Both the position numbers and the translations under genes were made by a program. Below, piece after piece: positions 1 through 6,584 of a stretch of 12,767 nucleotides of DNA (positions within the stretch are counted from its first letter, which is position 1; every line of letters starts with the position of its first letter). The DNA is from Actinomycetes bacterium (GTDB lineage Bacteria > Actinomycetota > Acidimicrobiia > Acidimicrobiales > RAAP-2), in the NCBI GenBank assembly GCA_021801615.1, contig JAJYXS010000123.1:1-12767 (forward strand), in the 5' to 3' direction. Under the pieces are notes generated by a model. It was not told the origin of the DNA. It did not search any database and worked only from the letters and a program-made list of their open reading frames with translations.

Positions 1-10
1 TCCGATCTCC

Positions 11-70
11 CCGGCTCGGCGCGGCAGCCTCCGGCTCGGCGCGGCAGCCCCCGGCTCGGCGCGGCAGCCC
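11..70. repeat. Three tandem copies of a 20-bp repeat
   Basis: The unit CCGGCTCGGCGCGGCAGCCC occurs at 11-30, 31-50 and 51-70; the first copy differs only in its last base (T for C). A fourth copy starts at 71 but diverges after three bases. Twenty is not a multiple of three, so the array would shift reading frame at each copy, which argues against a coding origin. Each unit can form a short GGCT/AGCC hairpin. The array ends 20 bases before the -35 element of the next gene. Function unknown; the window edge hides what lies to the left. Confidence 0.85.
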
Positions 71-90
71 CCGACGATCAGAGAACCCTC

Positions 91-119
91 TTGACAATGT
101 TCTCTCGATAGAGCAGTAT
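91..119 (+). promoter_or_regulatory. Sigma70-like promoter of the ArsR-MFS unit, probably leaderless
   Basis: A perfect TTGACA (91-96) is followed after 17 bases by CAGTAT (114-119), a weak -10 hexamer. Transcription would start about 7 bases on, at or next to A126, the first base of the ATG. No Shine-Dalgarno sequence with usable spacing precedes that ATG, so a leaderless mRNA fits both observations. The stretch is noticeably richer in A/T than its surroundings. The -35 and spacing are seen directly; the start site is inferred. Confidence 0.6.
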
Positions 120-126
120 CGAGAGA
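101..126. promoter_or_regulatory. Perfect inverted repeat, candidate operator of the ArsR-type regulator
   Basis: TCTCTCGATA (101-110) and its exact reverse complement TATCGAGAGA (117-126) are separated by 6 bases. The palindrome covers the spacer, the -10 hexamer and the first base of the start codon, so a bound dimer would block RNA polymerase. ArsR-family dimers typically bind imperfect 12-2-12 type or similar palindromes next to their own promoters, so autoregulation by the adjacent gene is the natural reading. It could also fold as a hairpin in DNA, but it lies almost wholly upstream of the predicted transcript start. Confidence 0.65.
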
Positions 127-737
127 TGACTGGTGAAGCTGACAAGAAAGGCGCGGCGCCTCCCAGGCTCCGCCAGGTGAGCGATGTCCGCACGATCCGG
201 GCGCTCGCCCACCCGGTCCGGATCGACCTGCTCGAGGCGCTGAGCTTCTACGGCCCCATGACGGCCACCGAGGCCGGCGAGCGGATCGGAGAGTCGCCCA
301 CCACCTGCTCCTTCCACCTCCGCCAGCTCGCCAAGTACGGGTTCGTCGAGGAGGCCGGCGGCGGGAAGGGGCGAGCCCGTCCGTGGAAGATGACCTCGAT
401 CGGGGTGCAGTTCTCCGCGAGCGACGACGCGGAGGCGGAGGTCGCGCTGACGGCGCTGGGCCGCCTGCTTCGCGAGCGCCAGTTCGCACGCTTCCAGACG
501 TGGCTCGAGACGCGGGCGATGTACCCGAAGCGCTGGCGCGCTGCGGCCAGCGAGAGCCAGAGCCTCTTCTGGGTCACGGTCGAAGAGCTCGAGGCGCTCA
601 ACGAAGAGCTCGTCGCGCACTTCATGACCCGCTATCGCGAGCGCCTCACCGACCCCGCCACGCGGCCTGTGGGCGCGCTGCCCGTCGAGCTCTTGCTCTT
701 CACCTATCCGATCACGCCACCCGACGAGGAGCGATGA
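126..737 (+). CDS. ArsR-like winged-helix transcriptional regulator
   Basis: A 203-residue protein with an N-terminal winged helix at about residues 20-95: a leading helix (VRTIRALAHPVRIDLLEAL, 21-39) typical of ArsR/HTH_20 proteins, a recognition helix around SPTTCSFHLRQLAKYGFV (57-74), and a basic wing (GGGKGRARPWKMT). The C-terminal half (100-203) is helical and charged; it is longer than in classical 100-120 residue ArsR metal sensors and has no Cys-rich metal site (its only Cys is C61, in the recognition helix). It is therefore probably a sensor of an organic ligand or a dimerisation region. The ATG at 126 overlaps the palindrome at 101-126. The stop overlaps the exporter start (ATGA, 734-737), so it probably controls that exporter and itself. 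Ligand unknown. Confidence 0.88.
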   Translation: MTGEADKKGAAPPRLRQVSDVRTIRALAHPVRIDLLEALSFYGPMTATEAGERIGESPTTCSFHLRQLAKYGFVEEAGGGKGRARPWKMTSIGVQFSASDDAEAEVALTALGRLLRERQFARFQTWLETRAMYPKRWRAAASESQSLFWVTVEELEALNEELVAHFMTRYRERLTDPATRPVGALPVELLLFTYPITPPDEER

Positions 738-2227
738 GGTCCGTGAGGGGGTTGGCCCCGCTGCGCCACCGCGGCTTCCGGCTGCTCGCGGGCGGGCAGG
801 TCACCTCCAACGTCGGCGACGCCTTTTACGCGGTCGCGTTGCCCTGGTACGTGCTCGCCACCCACGGCGGTGCGCTGCTGCTCGCGGCGGTCCTCGCCGC
901 GTACGGCGTGCCGCGCACGGTGCTCGTCGCGTTCGGGGGTCACGCGTCCGACCGATGGAAGCCCTGGACGGTCATGATGGTGGCGGACACGGTCCGCGCG
1001 CTGGCCGTCGGCGGGCTCGCAGTGGTGGCGTTGCTCGGACCGGCGCGCGCCTCGCTGCTCGTCCCCGTCGCGATCGTGCTCGGCGCGGGCGAAGGGCTCT
1101 TCCTGCCGGGGTCGTTCGCGATCGTGCCGACGCTCCTGCCCGACGAGGAGCTCGAAGCCGGCAACGGGCTCGCCTCGGGCGGCACGCAGCTCGCGACGCT
1201 CGTAGGCCCCGCCCTCGGCGGAGCCGTCGTGGCCGTCGTCGGAGCGGCCAGCGCGTTCGGCGTCGACGCGGTGACCTTCTGCGTCTCCGCGGTGACGCTG
1301 TTCGGCGTGCGCGCGCACCAGCGGCGCCTGGGGGCCACACCGACGGCGCCACCCCCAGACGCCCTCGCCGCGACGGCCCCATCCGCACCCCCAGAGGCCC
1401 TCGCCGCGACGGCCCCATCCGCACCCCCAGAGGCCCTCGCCGCGACGGCTTCACCGGCACCCCCAGACGCCCTCGCCGCGACGGCCCTACCGGCACCCCC
1501 GGCCTCGCCCACGTTGCGCGGGCTGCTCACGTCCGAGCGGGTGCTCCAGGTGATCCTCATCGTCACCCTCGCCGCCAACTTGGGCTCGGGAGGCGTGAGC
1601 GAGGTCGCGCTCCCCGCGCTCGTCCACGGTCCGTTCCACGCCGGCGCCACTGGGTACGGCGCCCTCATCGCCGCGTTCGGCGGCGGTGCGCTCGCCGGCA
1701 CGCTGCTCGTCGGGCAGATGCGACGCGCGCGGCGGCCCGCACTCGTGGCGTCGTTCGCCTTCCTGGCAGAGGCCGGGTGCATGGCGGCCGTGCCGTACGT
1801 GGGGGGCGCGCTGGTTGCCGCAGTTCCGCTCGTTGCGCTGGGTGCGCTCAACGGCTTCGGCAACGTGGTGACCGTCACTGCCTTCCAGCGCTGGGCTCCT
1901 CGTGAGCTCATGGGAAGGCTCATAGGAGTCATCATGATCGCGAGCATCGGGATCTTCCCCGTTTCGGTCCTCTTCGGAGGTGCCGTCGTGCACGCGCTCG
2001 GCCCCGCCGCCTTCTTCCCGCTCAGCGCGGGGATCCTCGCGATGGCGGTGCTGGGCGGGCTCACCCAGCGCAGTTGGCGGGCCTTCGGTGCGAGCGACGG
2101 CGCATCGAGCGCACGCGACGGCGGTGCTGAGGCTCGCACGCTGCAAGAGGGAGAGCGCGTCGACGCTGCCACACGGATCTCGCCGAGAGAGGTCCGCGCG
2201 CCGCGCGTCCCCACCGCGACAGTGTGA
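734..2227 (+). CDS. MFS transporter (MFS_3/EntS-like efflux type) with repeat-expanded central loop
   Basis: A 497-residue integral membrane protein with about 12 hydrophobic segments: six between residues 15 and 195 and six between roughly 265 and 450. The loop after TM2 holds a motif-A-like GGHASDRWKPWTVMMVADT, and GPALGG follows TM4. This resembles the MFS_3 group (enterobactin exporter EntS, macrolide efflux). The loop between the two halves carries four 12-residue Pro/Ala-rich repeats (residues 206-253), unusual for the family. The tail after TM12 (about 450-497) is hydrophilic. The ATG at 734 overlaps the regulator stop by 4 bases, implying translational coupling; the open frame continues further upstream inside the regulator but without membrane character. 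Likely drug or metabolite efflux; substrate unknown. Confidence 0.87.
   Translation: MRSVRGLAPLRHRGFRLLAGGQVTSNVGDAFYAVALPWYVLATHGGALLLAAVLAAYGVPRTVLVAFGGHASDRWKPWTVMMVADTVRALAVGGLAVVALLGPARASLLVPVAIVLGAGEGLFLPGSFAIVPTLLPDEELEAGNGLASGGTQLATLVGPALGGAVVAVVGAASAFGVDAVTFCVSAVTLFGVRAHQRRLGATPTAPPPDALAATAPSAPPEALAATAPSAPPEALAATASPAPPDALAATALPAPPASPTLRGLLTSERVLQVILIVTLAANLGSGGVSEVALPALVHGPFHAGATGYGALIAAFGGGALAGTLLVGQMRRARRPALVASFAFLAEAGCMAAVPYVGGALVAAVPLVALGALNGFGNVVTVTAFQRWAPRELMGRLIGVIMIASIGIFPVSVLFGGAVVHALGPAAFFPLSAGILAMAVLGGLTQRSWRAFGASDGASSARDGGAEARTLQEGERVDAATRISPREVRAPRVPTATV
1349..1500 (+). repeat. In-frame 36-bp tandem repeat (minisatellite) inside the MFS gene
   Basis: Four consecutive 36-bp units start at 1349, 1385, 1421 and 1457, with a partial fifth at 1493. 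Copies two and three are identical for most of their length, while copies one and four differ at a few positions. Each encodes (A/P)PP(D/E)ALAATA plus two variable residues, in frame with the transporter, so copy-number changes would lengthen or shorten the loop between TM6 and TM7 without breaking the frame. Confidence 0.95.
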
Positions 2228-2249
2228 CGTCAAGCTCGCGCACAGTCGG

Positions 2250-2275
2250 CGGCCCCCTGGCGGACCAGGGGGCCG
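2250..2275 (+). terminator. Strong stem-loop after the MFS gene
   Basis: CGGCCCCCTGG (2250-2260) pairs perfectly with CCAGGGGGCCG (2265-2275) around a CGGA loop, starting 23 bases after the MFS stop. No U-tract follows. Such U-less GC-rich hairpins are common candidate terminators in high-GC Gram-positive bacteria. It may also protect the 3' end of the ArsR-MFS mRNA. The stretch from 2276 to 2354 shows no convincing promoter. Confidence 0.65.
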
Positions 2276-2354
2276 GCAGCGCACTTGTGCCTCCAGCACA
2301 CCATGGATTCGACGCAGGGTCCAGCCGCGGACGGCAAGGCGCTAGACCACGTCC

Positions 2355-3374
2355 ATGACGGCTCCCGACCCCCGCGCCAGCTCCGATCCCCGCGCCCCGG
2401 ACCCCCCGGTCACCGGCGCCGACGTGCGTGCGGCCGCGCGGCGGCTCGAGGGCGTCGTCCACCGCACGCCGGTCGTGCGGTCGCGCACGCTCGACGCGCT
2501 GGTCCGGCGCAGCGTGTTCCTCAAGTGCGAGAACCTCCAACGCGTCGGCGCCTTCAAGTTCCGGGGCGCCTACCACGCGGCCCTCCGCCTTCCCGAAGAC
2601 GTCCGCGCCGCGGGGATCGTGACCTACTCGTCGGGCAACCACGGCCAGGCGGTCGCCCTCGCCGCCCGGGAGCTCGGCACCCGGGCCGTCGTGGTCATGC
2701 CCGAGGACGTGCCGGCCTCGAAGGCCGCCGCGGTCGCCGGCTACGGCGCGGAGATCGTGACCTACGACCGCTATGCGGGCGACCGCGTGGCGATCGGCGA
2801 AGAGCTGGCCAGGGAGCGGGGCATGGCGATCGTCCCCCCCTACGAGCACCCCGATGTGATCGCCGGGCAGGGCACCGCCGCGTTGGAGCTCCTGGAGGAG
2901 ACCGGCGACCTCGACGCGCTCGTCGTCCCGGTCGGCGGGGGCGGGCTCGTGGCCGGCTGCGCCACGATCGCGAGGTCGATCTGCCCGGAGATCCGCGTCG
3001 TCGGCGTCGAGCCGGAGGCCGGTGACGACACCAAGCGGTCCCTCGAGGCGGGCGAGAGGATCAGGATCCCGGTTCCCCGGACGATCGCCGACGGCCAGGC
3101 GGCCGAGATCCCCGGCGAGCTCACCTTCTCGATCAACCGTCGGCTCGTCGAGGGCATCGCGCTGGTGAGCGACGAGGAGATCGTCGACGCGATGCGGTTC
3201 GCCTTCGACCGGCTGAAGCTCGTCGTGGAGCCGAGCGGCGCCACCGGGCTCGCCGCCGTCTTGACCGGGCGCATCGACGAGGTGGCGCCGGAAGCCCGCC
3301 GTGTCGGCGTCGTCCTCTCCGGCGGCAACGTGGACACCCGCCGCTTCACCGAGCTCGTCTCGATCCAGGGTTGA
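2355..3374 (+). CDS. Serine/threonine dehydratase or serine racemase-type PLP enzyme
   Basis: A 339-residue fold-type II PLP protein. The Schiff-base lysine is K68 in GAFKFRGA; SSGNHG (92-97) binds substrate carboxylate, GGGG (194-197) binds the PLP phosphate, EPSGA is at 292-296, and SGGN (322-325) contacts the pyridine ring side. There is no C-terminal ACT regulatory domain, so it is the short catabolic/racemase form rather than biosynthetic IlvA. E219, G223 and D225 have the spacing of the divalent-metal site of eukaryotic serine racemases. The first 18 residues are a Pro/Asp/Ala-rich extension. A stop lies in frame at 2343, so ATG 2355 is the first start; it has no clear Shine-Dalgarno. 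It stands alone between the MFS terminator and the ROK gene that converges on it. Ser/Thr deamination or racemisation cannot be separated from sequence. Confidence 0.85.
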   Translation: MTAPDPRASSDPRAPDPPVTGADVRAAARRLEGVVHRTPVVRSRTLDALVRRSVFLKCENLQRVGAFKFRGAYHAALRLPEDVRAAGIVTYSSGNHGQAVALAARELGTRAVVVMPEDVPASKAAAVAGYGAEIVTYDRYAGDRVAIGEELARERGMAIVPPYEHPDVIAGQGTAALELLEETGDLDALVVPVGGGGLVAGCATIARSICPEIRVVGVEPEAGDDTKRSLEAGERIRIPVPRTIADGQAAEIPGELTFSINRRLVEGIALVSDEEIVDAMRFAFDRLKLVVEPSGATGLAAVLTGRIDEVAPEARRVGVVLSGGNVDTRRFTELVSIQG

Positions 3375-3394
3375 GCGGGACAAGGGCTGCCCGG

Positions 3395-3476
3395 GACGCC
3401 CAGCGGGCCTCCCTGCACCCTGCGCGCCGAGCGGACCTCCTGCGCGCCCAGCGGGCCTCCCTGCACCCTGCGCGCC
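3395..3476. repeat. 48-bp-spaced direct repeats in the dehydratase-ROK spacer
   Basis: A 32-base stretch at 3397-3428 recurs exactly at 3445-3476. Between them lies a shorter relative (GAGCGGACCTCCTG, 3429-3442) of the repeat core CAGCGGGCCTCCCTG, giving roughly three units of 28, 20 and 28 bases. The array fills most of the 129-base gap between two convergent genes. No gene is visible in this gap. Confidence 0.85.
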
Positions 3477-3503
3477 CGGCGGCTTCCGAACCCCCGTGCG
3501 TGC

Positions 3504-4745
3504 TCAGCGCCGCCCGAGGAGGCGGCGCCACGCGAGCTCGTTCCCCATGGCGAGGCAGCCGTCGGTGACCGCGTCGTCGCCGAGGGCGCTCGTCAACACC
3601 TCGGGAGCGAAGGGCAGCATCTCCTCGAGCGCTCCTGCCACCGCGGCGGCGAAGCCGGGCGCCCGCCCGACCCCGCCTCCGAGCACGAGCAGCTCGGGGT
3701 CGATCACCGCGACCACCGAGGCGGCTGCCTTGGCGACGAGCTGGACCTCGGCGTCCACCACTGCCCGGGCTGCTGCGTCGCCTGCCTGCGCGGCGGCAAA
3801 GACGCTGCGGGACGACCCGGCGCCCGGGACGCCGGCGCGCCGGGCGGCGCGTACCACGGCGGCCGCGGCGGCGGCGCTCTCGAGCGCGCCGTGGCGGCGG
3901 ACCCTGGCCGCGCTCGACTCGGGCCCGAGTGCGCCGATCGGGAGGTAGGAGATCTCGCCGGCTGCGCCGTGGAATCCGCGGTGGAGGCGGCCGTCGATGA
4001 CGAGCCCCATGCCGATGCCCGTGCCGACGCTCACGAAGCAGAAGGTGCCGACGCCGCGGCCGTGGCCGAGATCGCGCTCGGCGAGGGCGGCGAGCGAGAC
4101 GTCGTTCTCCACCACGATCGAGCGGCCGAGCGCCTCTTTCAAGGTGTGCAGGACGTCCGAGCGCCCCCAGCCGGGCAGGTTGCGCGCGGGGATCACCAGG
4201 CCGCGCTCGGGGTCGAAGACGCCGGGGCTGCCGATCACCACCTGCGCCAAGCGGCTCCGGCGGATGCCGGCCTCCTCTGCAAGCTCGTCTGCGAGCGCGA
4301 CCAGCTCGGCGACCCGGCGCTCGACGCGCGCGGCCCGCACGCGGTGCGCGCCGCGCGCGCGTACGTCGCCGGTGATGTCGGCGATCGCCCCTCGCAGGTA
4401 CTCGCGGCCGACGTCGAGCCCCAGCACGAACCCTGCCTCGGGGCGGATCTCGTAGAGCTCCGCCGCACGCCCGCGCATGCCCGTGCGCATGCCGGCCGCG
4501 CGCACGAGACCGTCCCGCTTGAGCGCGGAGACCGCGACGCCGACGGTGGGCTTGGAGAGCCCCGAGAGGCGCGCGAGGTGCGCCCGGGAGACCGGTTGCT
4601 CGGAGCGGATCACCTCGAGGACGAGCCGCTCGTTCATCGCGCGCATGAGCTGGGGCCCGGCGCCGCGCCCGGACGACGCGGCCTCGCGGCCGTCGAGGCG
4701 ATCTTTCGTCGCGGGCGTGGCGGCGTTCCTCGTGGTGACGGTCAT
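3504..4745 (-). CDS. ROK-family transcriptional regulator (NagC/XylR type)
   Basis: A 413-residue protein with an N-terminal winged helix (about 35-85; recognition region SRAHLARLSGLSKPTVGVAV) fused to a ROK sugar-kinase-like domain (about 105-410). Seen in it: DVG at 111-113, END at 213-215 (catalytic-Asp position in ROK kinases), the ROK signature region 241-265 starting GTGIGMG, and GGGVG (356-360). The four zinc ligands of NagC/Mlc are absent: after GE the residues are ISYLPIG rather than IGH, and no CxCGxxGC follows. ATG 4745 is preceded by AAGG at a good distance. It is divergent from the GH20 gene and next to GlcNAc genes, so it probably represses the island in response to GlcNAc or GlcNAc-6-phosphate; the effector is inferred. 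Confidence 0.88.
   Translation of the reverse strand: MTVTTRNAATPATKDRLDGREAASSGRGAGPQLMRAMNERLVLEVIRSEQPVSRAHLARLSGLSKPTVGVAVSALKRDGLVRAAGMRTGMRGRAAELYEIRPEAGFVLGLDVGREYLRGAIADITGDVRARGAHRVRAARVERRVAELVALADELAEEAGIRRSRLAQVVIGSPGVFDPERGLVIPARNLPGWGRSDVLHTLKEALGRSIVVENDVSLAALAERDLGHGRGVGTFCFVSVGTGIGMGLVIDGRLHRGFHGAAGEISYLPIGALGPESSAARVRRHGALESAAAAAAVVRAARRAGVPGAGSSRSVFAAAQAGDAAARAVVDAEVQLVAKAAASVVAVIDPELLVLGGGVGRAPGFAAAVAGALEEMLPFAPEVLTSALGDDAVTDGCLAMGNELAWRRLLGRR
3507..3528 (-). terminator. Possible terminator hairpin at the end of the ROK gene
   Basis: GCGCCGCC (3507-3514) pairs perfectly with GGCGGCGC (3521-3528) around a 6-base loop. It covers the last codons of the ROK gene, ending one base before the stop, and sits between converging genes, so it might end transcripts from either side. 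It has no U-tract and codes for protein, so chance from GC-rich codons is a real alternative. Confidence 0.3.
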
Positions 4746-4765
4746 CGGCAGGCCTTGTCCGGGTG

Positions 4766-4788
4766 CATATCAGTAAGTTAGTTTCCGA
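4766..4788 (-). promoter_or_regulatory. Candidate ROK operator with -10-like element
   Basis: On the minus strand TCGGAAACTAACTT (4788 to 4775) is followed after a few bases by an AT-rich GATATG (4771 to 4766). The same 14-mer, with 2 mismatches, occurs at 11006-11019 directly before TATACT in the other divergent promoter region of the island. The plus-strand reading contains TTAGTTT, the half-site of Gram-positive XylR (ROK) operators. Position fits autoregulation of the ROK gene and control of GH20. The rest of the 189-base gap (4746-4934) shows no other clear site. Confidence 0.5.
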
Positions 4789-4934
4789 TTGAGGCAGGCC
4801 CGGATCTCTTCTGAGGCCGAGCGAGAGGGGGGCTCCTGAGCGACAACAGCGCCACGGGTGCGGCGTCGGCCCGCAGCGCCGCCGCGGACAGGGCGCGCCC
4901 GCGTCGGCGCGCGCCGGTCCCGCGAGCCGAGCTC

Positions 4935-6584
4935 GTGCCGGCGCCCTCGTCGCTGCGGTCTCTCCCCGGCGCCCCGGTCGCGCTCGCCGGGCCGCTCGTC
5001 GTGTCCGCGCCGGCTGCGCTCGGGCGCGAGAGCCGGTGGCTGCGCCGCGTGCTCGAGGCCGGGACGGGCTGGCGCGTGGACGTCGTCGCGCCGAGCACAC
5101 CTGCCGACGTCGTGCTCGAGACCGACCCGTCGCTCCGCCGGGCGGCCGGCGCCGCGGTCGAGGGCGCCTACCGGCTCGTCGTGGCCGACGGCGTGGTGAG
5201 GGTGACCGGCGACGGGGGAGCGGGCGTCTTCTACGGGCTCCAGACCCTGCGCCAGCTCCTCCCCGACGAGACCCTGCGGCGGGCGCCGGTCCTGGCGGCG
5301 GCGCAGGGCTCGTCCGCCGGTCGGGTGCGGCGGCGGACGGGCGCTCTTCGGATCGAGCCGGTCGCCGTGGTCGACGCGCCGCAGTTCGCCTGGCGCGGCG
5401 TCCACCTCGACGTCTCCCGCCACTTCATGCCCAAGTCCTTCCTCTTCGACCTGGTCGACCTCGCGGCCTTCCACAAGCTCAACGTGCTCCACCTGCACCT
5501 CACCGACGACCAGGGATGGCGGGTGGAGATCGAGCGCTACCCGAGGCTCGTCGAGGTGGGTGCGTGGCGCCGCCGCTCGCCGCTCGGCCACGCCCGGGAG
5601 CGCCGCTTCGACCGAGAGCCCCACGGCGGCTACTACACGAAGGACGACCTGCGAGAGGTGGTCGCCTTCGCCGCGGAGCGGCACGTCGTGGTCGTGCCCG
5701 AGATCGACATGCCGGGCCATGTGGTCGCGGCGATCGCCGCCTATCCCGAGCTCGGCCACTCGGGCCGCCCGATCGAGGTCGGCACCCGATGGGGCGTCTA
5801 CCGCCACGTCCTCAATCTGGAGCCTTCGACGATCCGCTTCTTCCACGACGTCGTGCACGAGGTGTGCGAGATCTTTCCCGGTCCCTACTTCCACATCGGC
5901 GGCGACGAGTGTCCGACCGTCGAGTGGCGCAGGAGCGAGCGTGCCCGAGCGATCATGGCCGCCGAAGGGTTCGACGACCCGCGGCGCCTGCAAGGCTGGT
6001 TCAGCGCGCAGATCGCCCCGGCGATCGCCTCCCATGGCAAGCGGCTCGTGGGCTGGGACGAGATCCTCGAGGCCGGCGCCCCCGAGGACGCGGTGGTCAT
6101 GTCGTGGCGCGGGCTCGAGGGTGGTGTCACGGCGGCGTCGCGCGGCCACGACGTCGTGATGGTGCCCGAGGAGTGGCTGTACTTCGACTGGTCCTACGCC
6201 GACGACCCCGCGGAGCCGCTCGCCATCCGCGGTCCCACGCCCGTCGAGAAGGTCTACGGGTTCGACCCCGTGCCCGCCGGGATCCCCGACGACCGCCGAG
6301 ACCGTGTGCTCGGTGCGCAGTGCCAGCTGTGGACCGAGTACGTGAAGACCCCCGAGCGCGCCGAGTACCAGTACTTCCCGCGGCTCTGCGCGTTCGCCGA
6401 GGCCGTCTGGTCGCAGCCGACCCTCACCGGCGCCCGTTCCTACCCCATGTTCGAGCCGCGGCTCTCGCGTCACCTCCGACGGCTCGCCGCGCTGGGCGTC
6501 AACTACCGACCGCTCGAGGGGCCGACTCCCGGGCAGTCCCGGACGTGGCGGCGACCGCCCGCGCGAGGCGCACCGCCCCGGTGA
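4935..6584 (+). CDS. GH20 beta-N-acetylhexosaminidase, predicted cytoplasmic
   Basis: A 549-residue enzyme that removes terminal GlcNAc (or GalNAc) from oligosaccharides by substrate-assisted catalysis. Residues 1-148 form the GH20 N-terminal alpha/beta domain and about 152-500 the TIM barrel: RGVHLDVSRHFMP (154-166), HLHLTDDQGWR (186-196), EIDMPGH (256-262), the catalytic pair D324-E325 in HIGGDE (320-325), SWRG (390-393), and WTEYV (466-470). No signal peptide or membrane segment is present, so import of substrate is needed. GTG 4935 is the first standard start in frame, but it lacks a good Shine-Dalgarno; the frame stays open upstream to a stop at 4812. It is divergent from the ROK regulator, and its last 28 codons overlap the convergent kinase gene. 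Confidence 0.9.
   Translation: MPAPSSLRSLPGAPVALAGPLVVSAPAALGRESRWLRRVLEAGTGWRVDVVAPSTPADVVLETDPSLRRAAGAAVEGAYRLVVADGVVRVTGDGGAGVFYGLQTLRQLLPDETLRRAPVLAAAQGSSAGRVRRRTGALRIEPVAVVDAPQFAWRGVHLDVSRHFMPKSFLFDLVDLAAFHKLNVLHLHLTDDQGWRVEIERYPRLVEVGAWRRRSPLGHARERRFDREPHGGYYTKDDLREVVAFAAERHVVVVPEIDMPGHVVAAIAAYPELGHSGRPIEVGTRWGVYRHVLNLEPSTIRFFHDVVHEVCEIFPGPYFHIGGDECPTVEWRRSERARAIMAAEGFDDPRRLQGWFSAQIAPAIASHGKRLVGWDEILEAGAPEDAVVMSWRGLEGGVTAASRGHDVVMVPEEWLYFDWSYADDPAEPLAIRGPTPVEKVYGFDPVPAGIPDDRRDRVLGAQCQLWTEYVKTPERAEYQYFPRLCAFAEAVWSQPTLTGARSYPMFEPRLSRHLRRLAALGVNYRPLEGPTPGQSRTWRRPPARGAPPR

Noticed and set aside
1349..1500. CRISPR array
   Set aside because: Units are contiguous 36-bp copies with no unique spacers and lie in frame within a transporter gene.
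940..2214. Minus-strand open frame opposite the MFS gene, including repetitive peptide
   Set aside because: The repetition is simply the complement of the in-frame minisatellite; the MFS frame explains the region better.
3346..5100. Long minus-strand open frame across the ROK gene
   Set aside because: Arg/Ala/Gly-rich translation with no domain, in another frame of the clear ROK gene; long shadow frames are expected at this GC content.
4770..6473. Long minus-strand open frame opposite the GH20 gene
   Set aside because: Antisense to a complete GH20 enzyme with all motifs; low-complexity His/Asp/Arg-rich translation without homology features.
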